Positions 45,848 to 53,609 of a stretch of DNA of 64,000 bases are shown piece by piece. Positions within the stretch are counted from its first letter, which is position 1; each line of letters opens with the position of its first letter. Source of the DNA: Campylobacter concisus (lineage in GTDB: Bacteria > Campylobacterota > Campylobacteria > Campylobacterales > Campylobacteraceae). Made by a program: the position numbers and the translations under genes. The DNA is taken from the NCBI RefSeq assembly GCF_003048595.2, contig NZ_CP049270.1, forward strand, positions 558,001 to 622,000. Direction: 5' to 3'. The notes under the pieces were generated by a model that worked only from the letters and a program-made list of their open reading frames with translations, was not told the DNA's origin and searched no databases.

Positions 45848-46594
45848 ATGAAAAAGACAGCTTTTGTAACCGGTGCAACATCTGGATTTGGCGAGGCGAT
45901 CGCCAGAAGACTCTCAAAAGAGGGCTACAAGATAGTCGCTCTTGCAAGGCGAGAAGATAGGCTAAAGAAGCTTGCAGGTGAGCTTGGCGATACACATATC
46001 ATTGTAGCTGACATACGCGATAAAGAAGCTGTTTTTAAAGCGGTAGAGAGCCTGCCTGATAAATTTAAGGACATTGAAGTGCTCGTAAATAACGCTGGCA
46101 TGGCACTTGGGTTTGAAAAGACGATAGATGCGAAGGTGGAGGACTTTGAGGCGATGATAGACACCAACGTCAAGGGTCTTATCTACTCGACAAAGGCGGT
46201 TTTGCCGCTACTTTACAAACAGGAAAAGGGCTATATATTTAACTTAGGCTCGACAGCTGGCTCATGGCCATATCCTGGAAGCAACGTTTATGGTGCCACA
46301 AAGGCCTTTGTAAAGCAGTTTAGTTTAAATCTAAGAAACGATCTAGTCGGTACAAATATCAGGGTGACAAACATCGAGCCAGGGCTTTGCAAGACTGAAT
46401 TTAGTGAGGTTAGATTTAGGGGAGATAAGGCAAAGGCAGATAGCCTTTATGAAAATACAAATTTCATCACATCTGAGGATATCGCGACGATTTTGGTAAA
46501 TTGTCTAAATATGCCCGGAAGCGTCAATATAAACAGAGTCGAAGTCATGGCAAATACGCAGACTTGGGCTGGGCTTGCGATAGAAAAATTTTAA
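45848..46594 (+). CDS. SDR family oxidoreductase (YdfG-like)
   Basis: 248 residues of the classical short-chain dehydrogenase/reductase family. NADP-binding TGATSGFGEAIAR (about 8-20), NNAGMALG, catalytic Ser in LGSTAGSW, and YGATKAFVKQF (YxxxK). The C-terminal region (EPGLCKTEFSEVRFRGD) resembles YdfG, the NADP-dependent 3-hydroxy acid / serine dehydrogenase of E. coli. Substrate is only inferred. It starts 8 bp after the ankyrin gene and lies 9 bp before the antiporter gene. Confidence 0.9.
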   Translation: MKKTAFVTGATSGFGEAIARRLSKEGYKIVALARREDRLKKLAGELGDTHIIVADIRDKEAVFKAVESLPDKFKDIEVLVNNAGMALGFEKTIDAKVEDFEAMIDTNVKGLIYSTKAVLPLLYKQEKGYIFNLGSTAGSWPYPGSNVYGATKAFVKQFSLNLRNDLVGTNIRVTNIEPGLCKTEFSEVRFRGDKAKADSLYENTNFITSEDIATILVNCLNMPGSVNINRVEVMANTQTWAGLAIEKF

Positions 46595-46603
46595 GGAGTT
46601 CTT

Positions 46604-48298
46604 GTGAGACAAATTTTATTATTACTTTTTTTTAGCGTTGCTCTTTTTGGTGTCGATCCAGAAGTGGCAAAGAGAAACGCTGAAATTTATGGTGTATTTA
46701 CGCTTATACCGCCTGTTGTGGCAATAGCACTTGCTTTTATCACAAAAGACGTCATCTTGTCGCTATTTATAGGCGTTTTTAGCGGAACATTTCTCATAAA
46801 TATCATCAATGAAAACATCTTTATGGGTATCGTAAAAGGCTTTACAGGTATTGTTTCAAGAGTCGTTGAATCAATGGCGGATAAGACTGATTCAGGTATT
46901 TTGCTTCAAGTGCTTTGTATCGGTGGTGTGGTCGCACTCATTACAAAAATGGGTGGTACAAAGGCGGTTGCTCTTTGGCTTAGTAAAAAGGCAAAAAGTG
47001 GCATTTCAGCTCAAATTTCAACATGGCTGATGGGAATTTTTGTGTTTTTTGATGACTATGCAAATGCCCTAATCGTAGGTCCTATCATGAGACCAATAAG
47101 CGATAAATTTAAAATAAGCCGCGAAAAGCTAGCTTTTATCATTGATGCTACTGCGGCACCGATCGCTGGTATTGCTATCATCTCGACATGGGTTGGCCTT
47201 GAGGTTTCACTCATTGAAAAGGGCTATGAGCTAGTTGGAGAGACTGGAATTAACGCTTATTCTATATTTATCGAGACAATTCCATATAGATTTTACAACC
47301 TTTTTATACTATTTTTTATAGTTTGTACTGCCTTGATGCAACGTGAATACGGCCCAATGCTATTAGCTGAAAGACGTGCCAGAAAGGGCGAACTTCACTC
47401 TGGCAAAACTCAGATCCAAGACCTTGAAGACAAAACACTTGAGCCAAAAGAAGGCGTAAAACTAAGCGCCTCAAACGCTGTCGTGCCACTTCTTGTGCTA
47501 GTTATTGGTGCTTTTACTAGTTTTTATTTTAGTGGTCTTGCTGCACTTGAGGGCGATGCTCTTAAAAATGCACTTGCTAATCCGCTTTCATTTTCTACAT
47601 TTAAAGATACTTTTGGTGAGGCAGACTCAGCTACGTCGCTATTTCAAGCAGCATTACTTGCTAGTATCGTAGCTATCACAATGGGCGTTTGGCGTAAAAT
47701 TTTTGACGTAAAAGAGGCTATCAGCACATGGGTAAAAGGCTGGAAAACTATGATAATTACAGTTGTGATTTTGCTTCTTGCGTGGAGTCTTAGTGCTGTT
47801 ATAAAAGAGCTTGGCACATCAAGATATTTGGTTGATCTATTAAGCTCATCAACACCTAAATTTATCCTACCAGTGGCTGTTTTTATCCTTGGTTCATTTA
47901 TAAGCTTCTCAACAGGAACAAGCTACGGCACGATGGGTATTTTGATGCCTTTAGCTATTCCACTAGCTTACGCTGTTGGTAAAAATTACGGCTTAGACGG
48001 AGATGCTATGCATGCATATATGATTGTAAATATATCAGGCGTACTTACAGGTGCGATCTTTGGTGATCACTGCTCTCCGATCTCGGATACTACGATACTT
48101 TCATCAATGGGTGCAGGATGTAACCACATCGACCACGTCTCTACACAAATGGTCTATGCTTTAAGCGTTTGTGCGGTGAGTGTTTTAGTCGGCTATCTAC
48201 CTGTTGCATTTGGCGTTAGCGTTTGGATAGCACTTCCATGCGGATTTTTAGCGATTTGGGCATTAGTTAGATTTATCGGTAAAAAGGTGGAAGCATAA
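46604..48298 (+). CDS. NhaC-family Na+/H+ antiporter
   Basis: 564 residues, about 13 hydrophobic segments with an N-terminal signal-like helix. NhaC superfamily motifs: FDDYANALIVGPIMRPISDK, DATAAPIAGIAIISTWVG, SFSTGTSYGTMGILMPLA, GAIFGDHCSPISDTTILSSMGAG. A sodium/proton (or amino-acid-coupled) exchanger in the inner membrane. GTG start at 46604 with AAGGAG upstream. Three bases before trmA, so probably co-transcribed. Confidence 0.9.
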   Translation: MRQILLLLFFSVALFGVDPEVAKRNAEIYGVFTLIPPVVAIALAFITKDVILSLFIGVFSGTFLINIINENIFMGIVKGFTGIVSRVVESMADKTDSGILLQVLCIGGVVALITKMGGTKAVALWLSKKAKSGISAQISTWLMGIFVFFDDYANALIVGPIMRPISDKFKISREKLAFIIDATAAPIAGIAIISTWVGLEVSLIEKGYELVGETGINAYSIFIETIPYRFYNLFILFFIVCTALMQREYGPMLLAERRARKGELHSGKTQIQDLEDKTLEPKEGVKLSASNAVVPLLVLVIGAFTSFYFSGLAALEGDALKNALANPLSFSTFKDTFGEADSATSLFQAALLASIVAITMGVWRKIFDVKEAISTWVKGWKTMIITVVILLLAWSLSAVIKELGTSRYLVDLLSSSTPKFILPVAVFILGSFISFSTGTSYGTMGILMPLAIPLAYAVGKNYGLDGDAMHAYMIVNISGVLTGAIFGDHCSPISDTTILSSMGAGCNHIDHVSTQMVYALSVCAVSVLVGYLPVAFGVSVWIALPCGFLAIWALVRFIGKKVEA

Positions 48299-48300
48299 AT

Positions 48301-49404
48301 TTGGATTGCAATTATCTAAAAGAGTGCGGCTCTTGCACTCTTTTTACTCCTTATGATGAGCAAATTTTATTTAAAACTGATCTTGTAAAACAAAATTTTT
48401 CAGAGTTTTATGATGGCGAATTTGATGTGTTTGGCTCCAATCCAAAGCACTACCGCACGAGAGCTGAGTTTGGCATCTGGCACGATGGCAGCGAGCTTAG
48501 TTATACCATGCATGCAAGTGAGAAGGGCAAGAGAATTTTTATAGATGAGTGCCCAAAGGTCTGCGAGCAAATTTCTTCTCTTATGCCAAGTTTACTTAAA
48601 AGTTTGCAAGAGAGTGAGATGTTGCGTACAAAGCTTTTTGGAGTAGAATTTATCTCTTGTAAAAGCGGCACTTTAGTCACGTTGCTTTATCATAAAAAGC
48701 TTGATAGTGAGTTTGAAGTAGAGATTAAAAATTTAGCCAATAAGCTTAATATCACCATACTTGCTAGATCTCGCGGACAAAAGCTGCTAAGTGGCGAGCT
48801 AAATCTGATCGATGAGCTAGATGTTGGAGGTCAAATTTATAAATTTAGCCTCTCTGAGAATGCCTTTATCCAGCCAAATAGAGCCGTAAATGAAAAGATG
48901 ATAGCTTGGGCAAAAGAGTTCGTAGAGGCTGGCGCTGACCTCCTTGAGCTCTACTGCGGACATGGAAATTTTACTATCCCGCTTTCGTTTAAATTTAAAA
49001 ACGTTCTCGCCACTGAAATTTCAAAAAGCTCGATCGCAAATGCCATTAAAAACTGCGAGCTAAATGGGGTTAAAAATATCAAATTTCTACGTATGGACGC
49101 TGACGAGCTTATGAGTGCATTTGCTGGCGTTAGGGAATTTAACAGGCTAAAAGATATAAATTTAAGCGACTTTAATTTCTCGCATGTCCTTGTTGATCCG
49201 CCTCGCGCAGGACTAAGCGAAAATGTTGTAAATTTCATCAAAAATTTCAAAAATATCATCTATATATCGTGCAACCCAGAGACATTGAAAGAAAATTTAA
49301 AAGAGCTTTGTAAAAGCCATAAAGTGATAAAATTTGCCATTTTTGATCAGTTTGCAAACACTCATCACATTGAGTGTGGCGTTCTACTAAGGGCAAAAGA
49401 ATAA
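48301..49404 (+). CDS. trmA: tRNA (uracil-5-)-methyltransferase
   Basis: 367 residues. TTG start directly after the antiporter stop. Makes ribothymidine at position 54 of tRNA. An N-terminal CNYLKECGSCTLF segment, SAM motif LELYCGHGNFTIPLS, LVDPPRAGLSE, catalytic Cys in YISCNPETL, and the terminal FANTHHIECGVLL with the general-base Glu. These match TrmA rather than RlmC/D, as the TRAM domain and full iron-sulfur motif are absent. Confidence 0.93.
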   Translation: MDCNYLKECGSCTLFTPYDEQILFKTDLVKQNFSEFYDGEFDVFGSNPKHYRTRAEFGIWHDGSELSYTMHASEKGKRIFIDECPKVCEQISSLMPSLLKSLQESEMLRTKLFGVEFISCKSGTLVTLLYHKKLDSEFEVEIKNLANKLNITILARSRGQKLLSGELNLIDELDVGGQIYKFSLSENAFIQPNRAVNEKMIAWAKEFVEAGADLLELYCGHGNFTIPLSFKFKNVLATEISKSSIANAIKNCELNGVKNIKFLRMDADELMSAFAGVREFNRLKDINLSDFNFSHVLVDPPRAGLSENVVNFIKNFKNIIYISCNPETLKENLKELCKSHKVIKFAIFDQFANTHHIECGVLLRAKE

Positions 49405-49428
49405 TTTTAAAAAGGAAAATTTGAAAAA

Positions 49429-50640
49429 ATGGTTTCACTAAATAAAATCATCCAAGCAAAGATCACGATCGGTCATTTTGTGACTAAGACCCCATTTGCG
49501 CTAAGTGCAAAGCTTAGTAAAATTTTAGGCGCAAGTGTTTACCTGAAAGAAGAAAATTTACAAAGAACCGGCGCATATAAGATAAGAGGCGCATACAATA
49601 AAATAGCTAGCCTAAGTGATGAGGAGAGAAAACGTGGCGTTGTGGCTGCAAGTGCTGGCAACCACGCTCAAGGCGTAGCTATAAGCGCAAAGGAATTTGG
49701 CGTGCATGCTTGCATCATCATGCCAGAGTCTACGCCACTTCTAAAGGTTGCTGGCACAAAGGACCTTGGCGCAGAGGTCATCTTAAAGGGCGACAACTTT
49801 GATGAGGCATACGCTTTTGCGATAAACTACGCCAAAGAAAAGGGCATGACCTTTGTTCATCCATTTAACGACGAGTACGTCATGGCAGGGCAGGGCACTG
49901 TGGGGCTTGAGATGCTTGATGAGATAAGTGACCTTGATATGGTCATCGTCCCAGTTGGTGGCGGCGGATTAGCTAGTGGTGTGGCTAGTTGTATAAAGCA
50001 GGTCAATCCAAAGACAAAAGTGGTCTGTGTTGGTGCAAAGGGTGCTCCAGCTATGTTTAATAGCTACGGCGCTAAAAAGAGCATAAACTCAAAATCAGTC
50101 CGCACCATAGCTGACGGCATCGCTGTGCGTGATGCGAGTGAGATCACACTAGCAAATATCGTTGAGTGCGTAGATGAGTTTGTGCAAGTCGATGACGAGG
50201 AGATCGCGACTGCGATTTTGTTTTTGCTAGAGACTCAAAAGATCGTTGTGGAAGGAGCTGGCGCAGCAGGTGTGGCAGCACTCATGCATGATAAGATAAA
50301 ATTTAAAAAAGGTGCAAAGATAGGCGTGGTGCTAAGTGGTGGAAATATCGACGTTCAGGTACTTTCTATCATTATCGAAAAGGGTCTTATCAAGTCTCAC
50401 CGCAAGATGACACTACAAATAACGCTTGTGGATAAGCCAGGAGCGCTCATGAGCCTAACAGATAGCCTCAAATCAGCAAATGCAAACATCGTAAAGATCG
50501 ACTACGATCGCTTCTCGACAAGGCTTGATTATGGTGATGCAAGTATTACGATTACACTTGAGACAAAGGGTCTTGAGCATCAAGAAAAGATTAAAGAAGT
50601 GCTTGAAAAAAGTGGTTTTTCATTTTCTCAATTGTTTTAA
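49429..50640 (+). CDS. ilvA: Threonine ammonia-lyase with ACT domain
   Basis: 403 residues. PLP enzyme that deaminates threonine to 2-oxobutyrate (isoleucine pathway or catabolism). PLP lysine in RTGAYKIRGAYNKI, ASAGNHAQGVA, glycine-loop VPVGGGGLASG, and a C-terminal ACT domain from residue 330 (MTLQITLVDKPGALMSL). It is shorter than E. coli IlvA (514) and close to the TdcB-plus-ACT type, so catabolic or biosynthetic use cannot be told apart by sequence. AAAGGA is 13 bases upstream of the ATG, a bit far. Hairpin follows. Confidence 0.92.
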   Translation: MVSLNKIIQAKITIGHFVTKTPFALSAKLSKILGASVYLKEENLQRTGAYKIRGAYNKIASLSDEERKRGVVAASAGNHAQGVAISAKEFGVHACIIMPESTPLLKVAGTKDLGAEVILKGDNFDEAYAFAINYAKEKGMTFVHPFNDEYVMAGQGTVGLEMLDEISDLDMVIVPVGGGGLASGVASCIKQVNPKTKVVCVGAKGAPAMFNSYGAKKSINSKSVRTIADGIAVRDASEITLANIVECVDEFVQVDDEEIATAILFLLETQKIVVEGAGAAGVAALMHDKIKFKKGAKIGVVLSGGNIDVQVLSIIIEKGLIKSHRKMTLQITLVDKPGALMSLTDSLKSANANIVKIDYDRFSTRLDYGDASITITLETKGLEHQEKIKEVLEKSGFSFSQLF

Positions 50641-50643
50641 AAA

Positions 50644-50678
50644 TTTTTGCTATTTTGTGGATTTCAAGATAGCAAAAA
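50644..50678 (+). terminator. Terminator after ilvA
   Basis: 14-bp stem (one G-T pair) from TTTTTGCTATTTTG to CAAGATAGCAAAAA with a 7-base loop, starting three bases after the stop. Confidence 0.7.
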
Positions 50679-50741
50679 CAAGCTAAAATTCCTTTTACTT
50701 TACAAAATTAAGCTAAAATAGCAAGCTTTAAAGGAGAAAGA

Positions 50742-51437
50742 ATGAGTGAATATATAAATTTGATATTAGCCCTTTTACTTGCAGTTCTTGTATTTGCATT
50801 TTATAGGGCAAACAAGGCTTTAAAAAAGGCTAAAGATGAGAGTCAAAATTTATCTGTAAGTACTGAAATTTCACAGCTAAAAAGTATCGGTGAGCTATCT
50901 GTTTTTCAAGTATATAGCAAAGAGATCGTCACAAAAACCGACCATGCGTTTGGAAATTTTGGCAAAGAGTATCTAAGGTGGCTGGTAAGCGAGAAGAAGC
51001 TTTCAATGATATTTGAGTTTGAGATAAATTTCATCTACGATCTAACTAGCCCAAAACTTGAGATCATGCAGATCGCAAACTCTAGCTACAAGATAAAAAT
51101 GCCCCCATGTAAGTATAAATTCTCAATCGCCGATATGAAATTTTATGATGAGAAAAACGGTAAATTTATACCATTTTTGCTGCCTGATTCGCTAAATGGC
51201 TTTTTTGGAAGCACTTTTACAGAAGAAGATAAAAATAGGCTAATAGAAGAAGCTAGAAACGAAGTCAAAAAGATGAGCGTTCGTCTTATCTCACAGCTTC
51301 AATGTAAGATACATAAATCGGCTCGCGACACGCTTGAAGCGATAGCAAAGAGCTTTGGGGCAAACAAGGTCGAATTTGTTTTTGATGATAACGATGAGCA
51401 GATAAATTCACAGCTAAATTTAGAAAATATCGCATAA
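50742..51437 (+). CDS. DUF4230-like membrane-anchored protein
   Basis: 231 residues. One N-terminal helix (about 4-21, YINLILALLLAVLVFAFY), a charged linker, and a soluble domain with IGELSVFQVYSKEIVTKTDH, the pattern I associate with DUF4230, followed by mixed alpha/beta sequence ending in VRLISQLQCKIHKSARDTLEA. Function unknown. AAAGGAG precedes the start, and the DyP peroxidase gene follows after 16 bp. Confidence 0.65.
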   Translation: MSEYINLILALLLAVLVFAFYRANKALKKAKDESQNLSVSTEISQLKSIGELSVFQVYSKEIVTKTDHAFGNFGKEYLRWLVSEKKLSMIFEFEINFIYDLTSPKLEIMQIANSSYKIKMPPCKYKFSIADMKFYDEKNGKFIPFLLPDSLNGFFGSTFTEEDKNRLIEEARNEVKKMSVRLISQLQCKIHKSARDTLEAIAKSFGANKVEFVFDDNDEQINSQLNLENIA

Positions 51438-51453
51438 ATTTAAAGGAGAAAAA

Positions 51454-52377
51454 ATGAGTTTTAATTCACAAGAGGTTACACAAACTCCAGGAAATAACAC
51501 CGTCTTTCAAACTTGGGTTTTAAAATATGATAAAAAGGCGTGTAAAGAGGGTTTTGCTAGGCTTTGCGCTTTGGTTATAAATTTAAACAAAACTGCAAAG
51601 GTTAGATTTGGTGCGGGTGAAAATGTAAACTGTGTCCTTGGTGTCGGACACGATGCATGGAAAAAACTTGCTATCACAAAGAGCCTACCAAAAGAGCTTG
51701 TAACTTTTAAAGCGATAAAGGGCGACAAACACGAGGCCGTTAGCACAAAGGGTGATATACACATCCACATTCGTGCGCTAAATGCTGCTGACTGCTTTGA
51801 CATGGCACAAAGTGTAAAGGATGTGCTATATAAATTTGCTGATCTTGTAGATGAGGTGCAAGGCTTTAAATACCACGACGGCAGGGCGATCATAGGCTTT
51901 GTTGATGGCACTGAAAATCCTGATGGCGAGGATAGAGACCATTTTGCAAAAGTGGGCGACGAGGATGCTGAATTTAAGGGTGGAAGCTACGTTTTTGTGC
52001 AAAAATACTTTCATAAAATGCAAGAGTGGAACGCCACAAGCGTTAGTGAACAAGAAAAGGTTATAGGCCGCTCAAAGCAGCTTGATATCGAGATGAGCGA
52101 GGATGAAAAGCCTAGCAACTCACACTCAGCTGCAGCAAATGTTGGCGATGATAAAAAGGTCGTACGCGGCAATATGCCTTTTACTGAGGGCAGCAAGAGT
52201 GGCACCTACTTTATCGCCTATGCGAGCACATTTTCTACCGTTGAGGCGATGCTTAAAAAGATGTTCATAGGCGAGCCAAAAGGCAACTCAGATAGACTAC
52301 TTGACTTTAGCACTCCAGTAACTGGTGCACTATTTTTTGCACCGACTATCGATATGCTAAGCGAGTATGAGGGTTAA
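51454..52377 (+). CDS. DyP-type peroxidase
   Basis: 307 residues. Haem peroxidase of the dye-decolorising type, no signal peptide, so cytosolic (YfeX-like). Conserved GFVDGTENP with the catalytic Asp (about residue 151), proximal His region SNSHSAAANV, and the catalytic Arg within SKSGTYFIAYAS. Uses hydrogen peroxide to oxidise small substrates; porphyrinogen oxidation or deferrochelation has been proposed for relatives. AAAGGAG precedes it. It follows the DUF4230-like gene by 16 bp. A hairpin follows its stop. Confidence 0.93.
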   Translation: MSFNSQEVTQTPGNNTVFQTWVLKYDKKACKEGFARLCALVINLNKTAKVRFGAGENVNCVLGVGHDAWKKLAITKSLPKELVTFKAIKGDKHEAVSTKGDIHIHIRALNAADCFDMAQSVKDVLYKFADLVDEVQGFKYHDGRAIIGFVDGTENPDGEDRDHFAKVGDEDAEFKGGSYVFVQKYFHKMQEWNATSVSEQEKVIGRSKQLDIEMSEDEKPSNSHSAAANVGDDKKVVRGNMPFTEGSKSGTYFIAYASTFSTVEAMLKKMFIGEPKGNSDRLLDFSTPVTGALFFAPTIDMLSEYEG

Positions 52378-52386
52378 ATTTATAGT

Positions 52387-52407
52387 GGGGCAAAGCAAAT
52401 TTGCCCC
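52387..52407 (+). terminator. DyP peroxidase terminator
   Basis: Perfect 8-bp stem GGGGCAAA / TTTGCCCC with a 5-base loop, followed by TTTAAATTT. Confidence 0.75.
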
Positions 52408-52428
52408 TTTAAATTTATAAGGAAAAAG

Positions 52429-52851
52429 ATGCCAGAGTGGTTTATCTACGCAGCCCTTTCGGCTATATTTGCCGCACTTACGGCGATCTTTGCAAAGCTT
52501 GGTGTAAGGGATATCGACAGCGATTTTGCAACATTTGTGCGAACGATTGTTGTAGTTTTTATGCTTGTTTTGCTTTTAAGCGTGGCTAAAAAATGGCAGC
52601 CTTTAAGCTCACTAAGCCCTAAAAACTGGCTCTTTCTCATACTAAGTGGCATAGCAACTGGACTTTCTTGGCTTATGTATTTTAAAGCGATGCAAGTTGG
52701 CAAAGTTTATCAAGTGGCGCTGGTTGATAAATTTAGCGTTGTGCTTGCTATTATTTTGGCTGTTATTTTTCTTGGCGAGAGGTTAAATTTAAAAGAAATT
52801 TTAGCCATTTGTCTTATCGTGTCTGGCGTGTTTTTACTCATTTTTAAATAA
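52429..52851 (+). CDS. Half-size EamA (DMT) membrane protein
   Basis: 140 residues with five hydrophobic helices: one EamA domain, where most drug/metabolite transporters carry two. Motifs: YAALSAIFAALTAIFAKLG at the start and VALVDKFSVVLAIILAVIFLGE near residue 100, with GERLNLKEILA typical of the domain end. It may act as a homodimer. Substrate unknown. Preceded by AAGGA; no operon partner is clear. Confidence 0.8.
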   Translation: MPEWFIYAALSAIFAALTAIFAKLGVRDIDSDFATFVRTIVVVFMLVLLLSVAKKWQPLSSLSPKNWLFLILSGIATGLSWLMYFKAMQVGKVYQVALVDKFSVVLAIILAVIFLGERLNLKEILAICLIVSGVFLLIFK

Positions 52852-52949
52852 AATTTCCTGCATTATTCTTAAATTATATTTTTAATTTTAATTTGTAATT
52901 AATTAAAAAGCTCCTAAAATTTGAACAATTTCATTTTGAAGGGAGAAAT

Positions 52950-53525
52950 ATGAAAGAAATCATTCTATCAACCATCGTGGCTTGTGCGGCATTTGGTGCT
53001 AGTGTAAACTACACAGATGTTGTAAAAGATGTTTACGGTGATGCTAGCTCAACAAAAAGTATAGGCAGACTGCTACCAACCAACGCAGTTGAAATTTTAC
53101 AAACAAGCGGTGACAGAGCGCAAATTAAAGTAAAAGGCTATCAAAACCCAGCTGTTAGCAACGTAGTTTATTTTGCTGATGGCGCGAGGATTATCTCGGT
53201 GGCATTTGCAAAAACTGCACCTTTTGATATTAAAGTGATCAAAGAGGGCAAAAACGGCAAATGGAACGAGGTAGAAACAACAGTTTTTGTTCAAAAAGAT
53301 GGTTTTAGCACTGACGTAAACGCGATGTTTGCAAAAGCTGACAAGATGTATAAGGAGAGTTGTGGTGTTTGCCATGCGTTGCCTCAAACCACACATTTCA
53401 ACGCTAACCAATGGCCGTCACTTCTAAAATCAATGATCGGCAGAACCGCAATAGAGAAAAAAGACGAGTGGTTGGTTGTTGAATACCTTCAAAAACACTC
53501 ATCTGACGTAAACCTAGGTAAATAA
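52950..53525 (+). CDS. Periplasmic cytochrome c partner of TorA-like reductase
   Basis: 191 residues. Signal peptide (about 1-17, MKEIILSTIVACAAFGA) and one heme-binding site CGVCH (about residues 136-140) near the C-terminus. The N-terminal 120 residues form a beta-rich domain (SIGRLLPTNAVEILQTSGD; NVVYFADGARIISVAF) like the C-terminal part of TorC. It is 85 bp upstream of a TMAO/DMSO-type reductase and I recall the same pair in C. jejuni (Cj0265c-Cj0264c). Likely role: pass electrons to the reductase. Confidence 0.85.
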   Translation: MKEIILSTIVACAAFGASVNYTDVVKDVYGDASSTKSIGRLLPTNAVEILQTSGDRAQIKVKGYQNPAVSNVVYFADGARIISVAFAKTAPFDIKVIKEGKNGKWNEVETTVFVQKDGFSTDVNAMFAKADKMYKESCGVCHALPQTTHFNANQWPSLLKSMIGRTAIEKKDEWLVVEYLQKHSSDVNLGK

Positions 53526-53609
53526 GCAAAACTTTTGTAGCGGCGAGTAAAAACAAATATTAAAGTTTAGCTTATTCAAAAGAAAACTTAAAAATGAAAG
53601 GGAGATAAG

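Noticed and set aside
51507-51911. 134-codon minus-strand frame opposite the DyP peroxidase gene
   Set aside because: Antisense shadow of a conserved gene, with no ribosome site and a composition that simply mirrors the sense codons.
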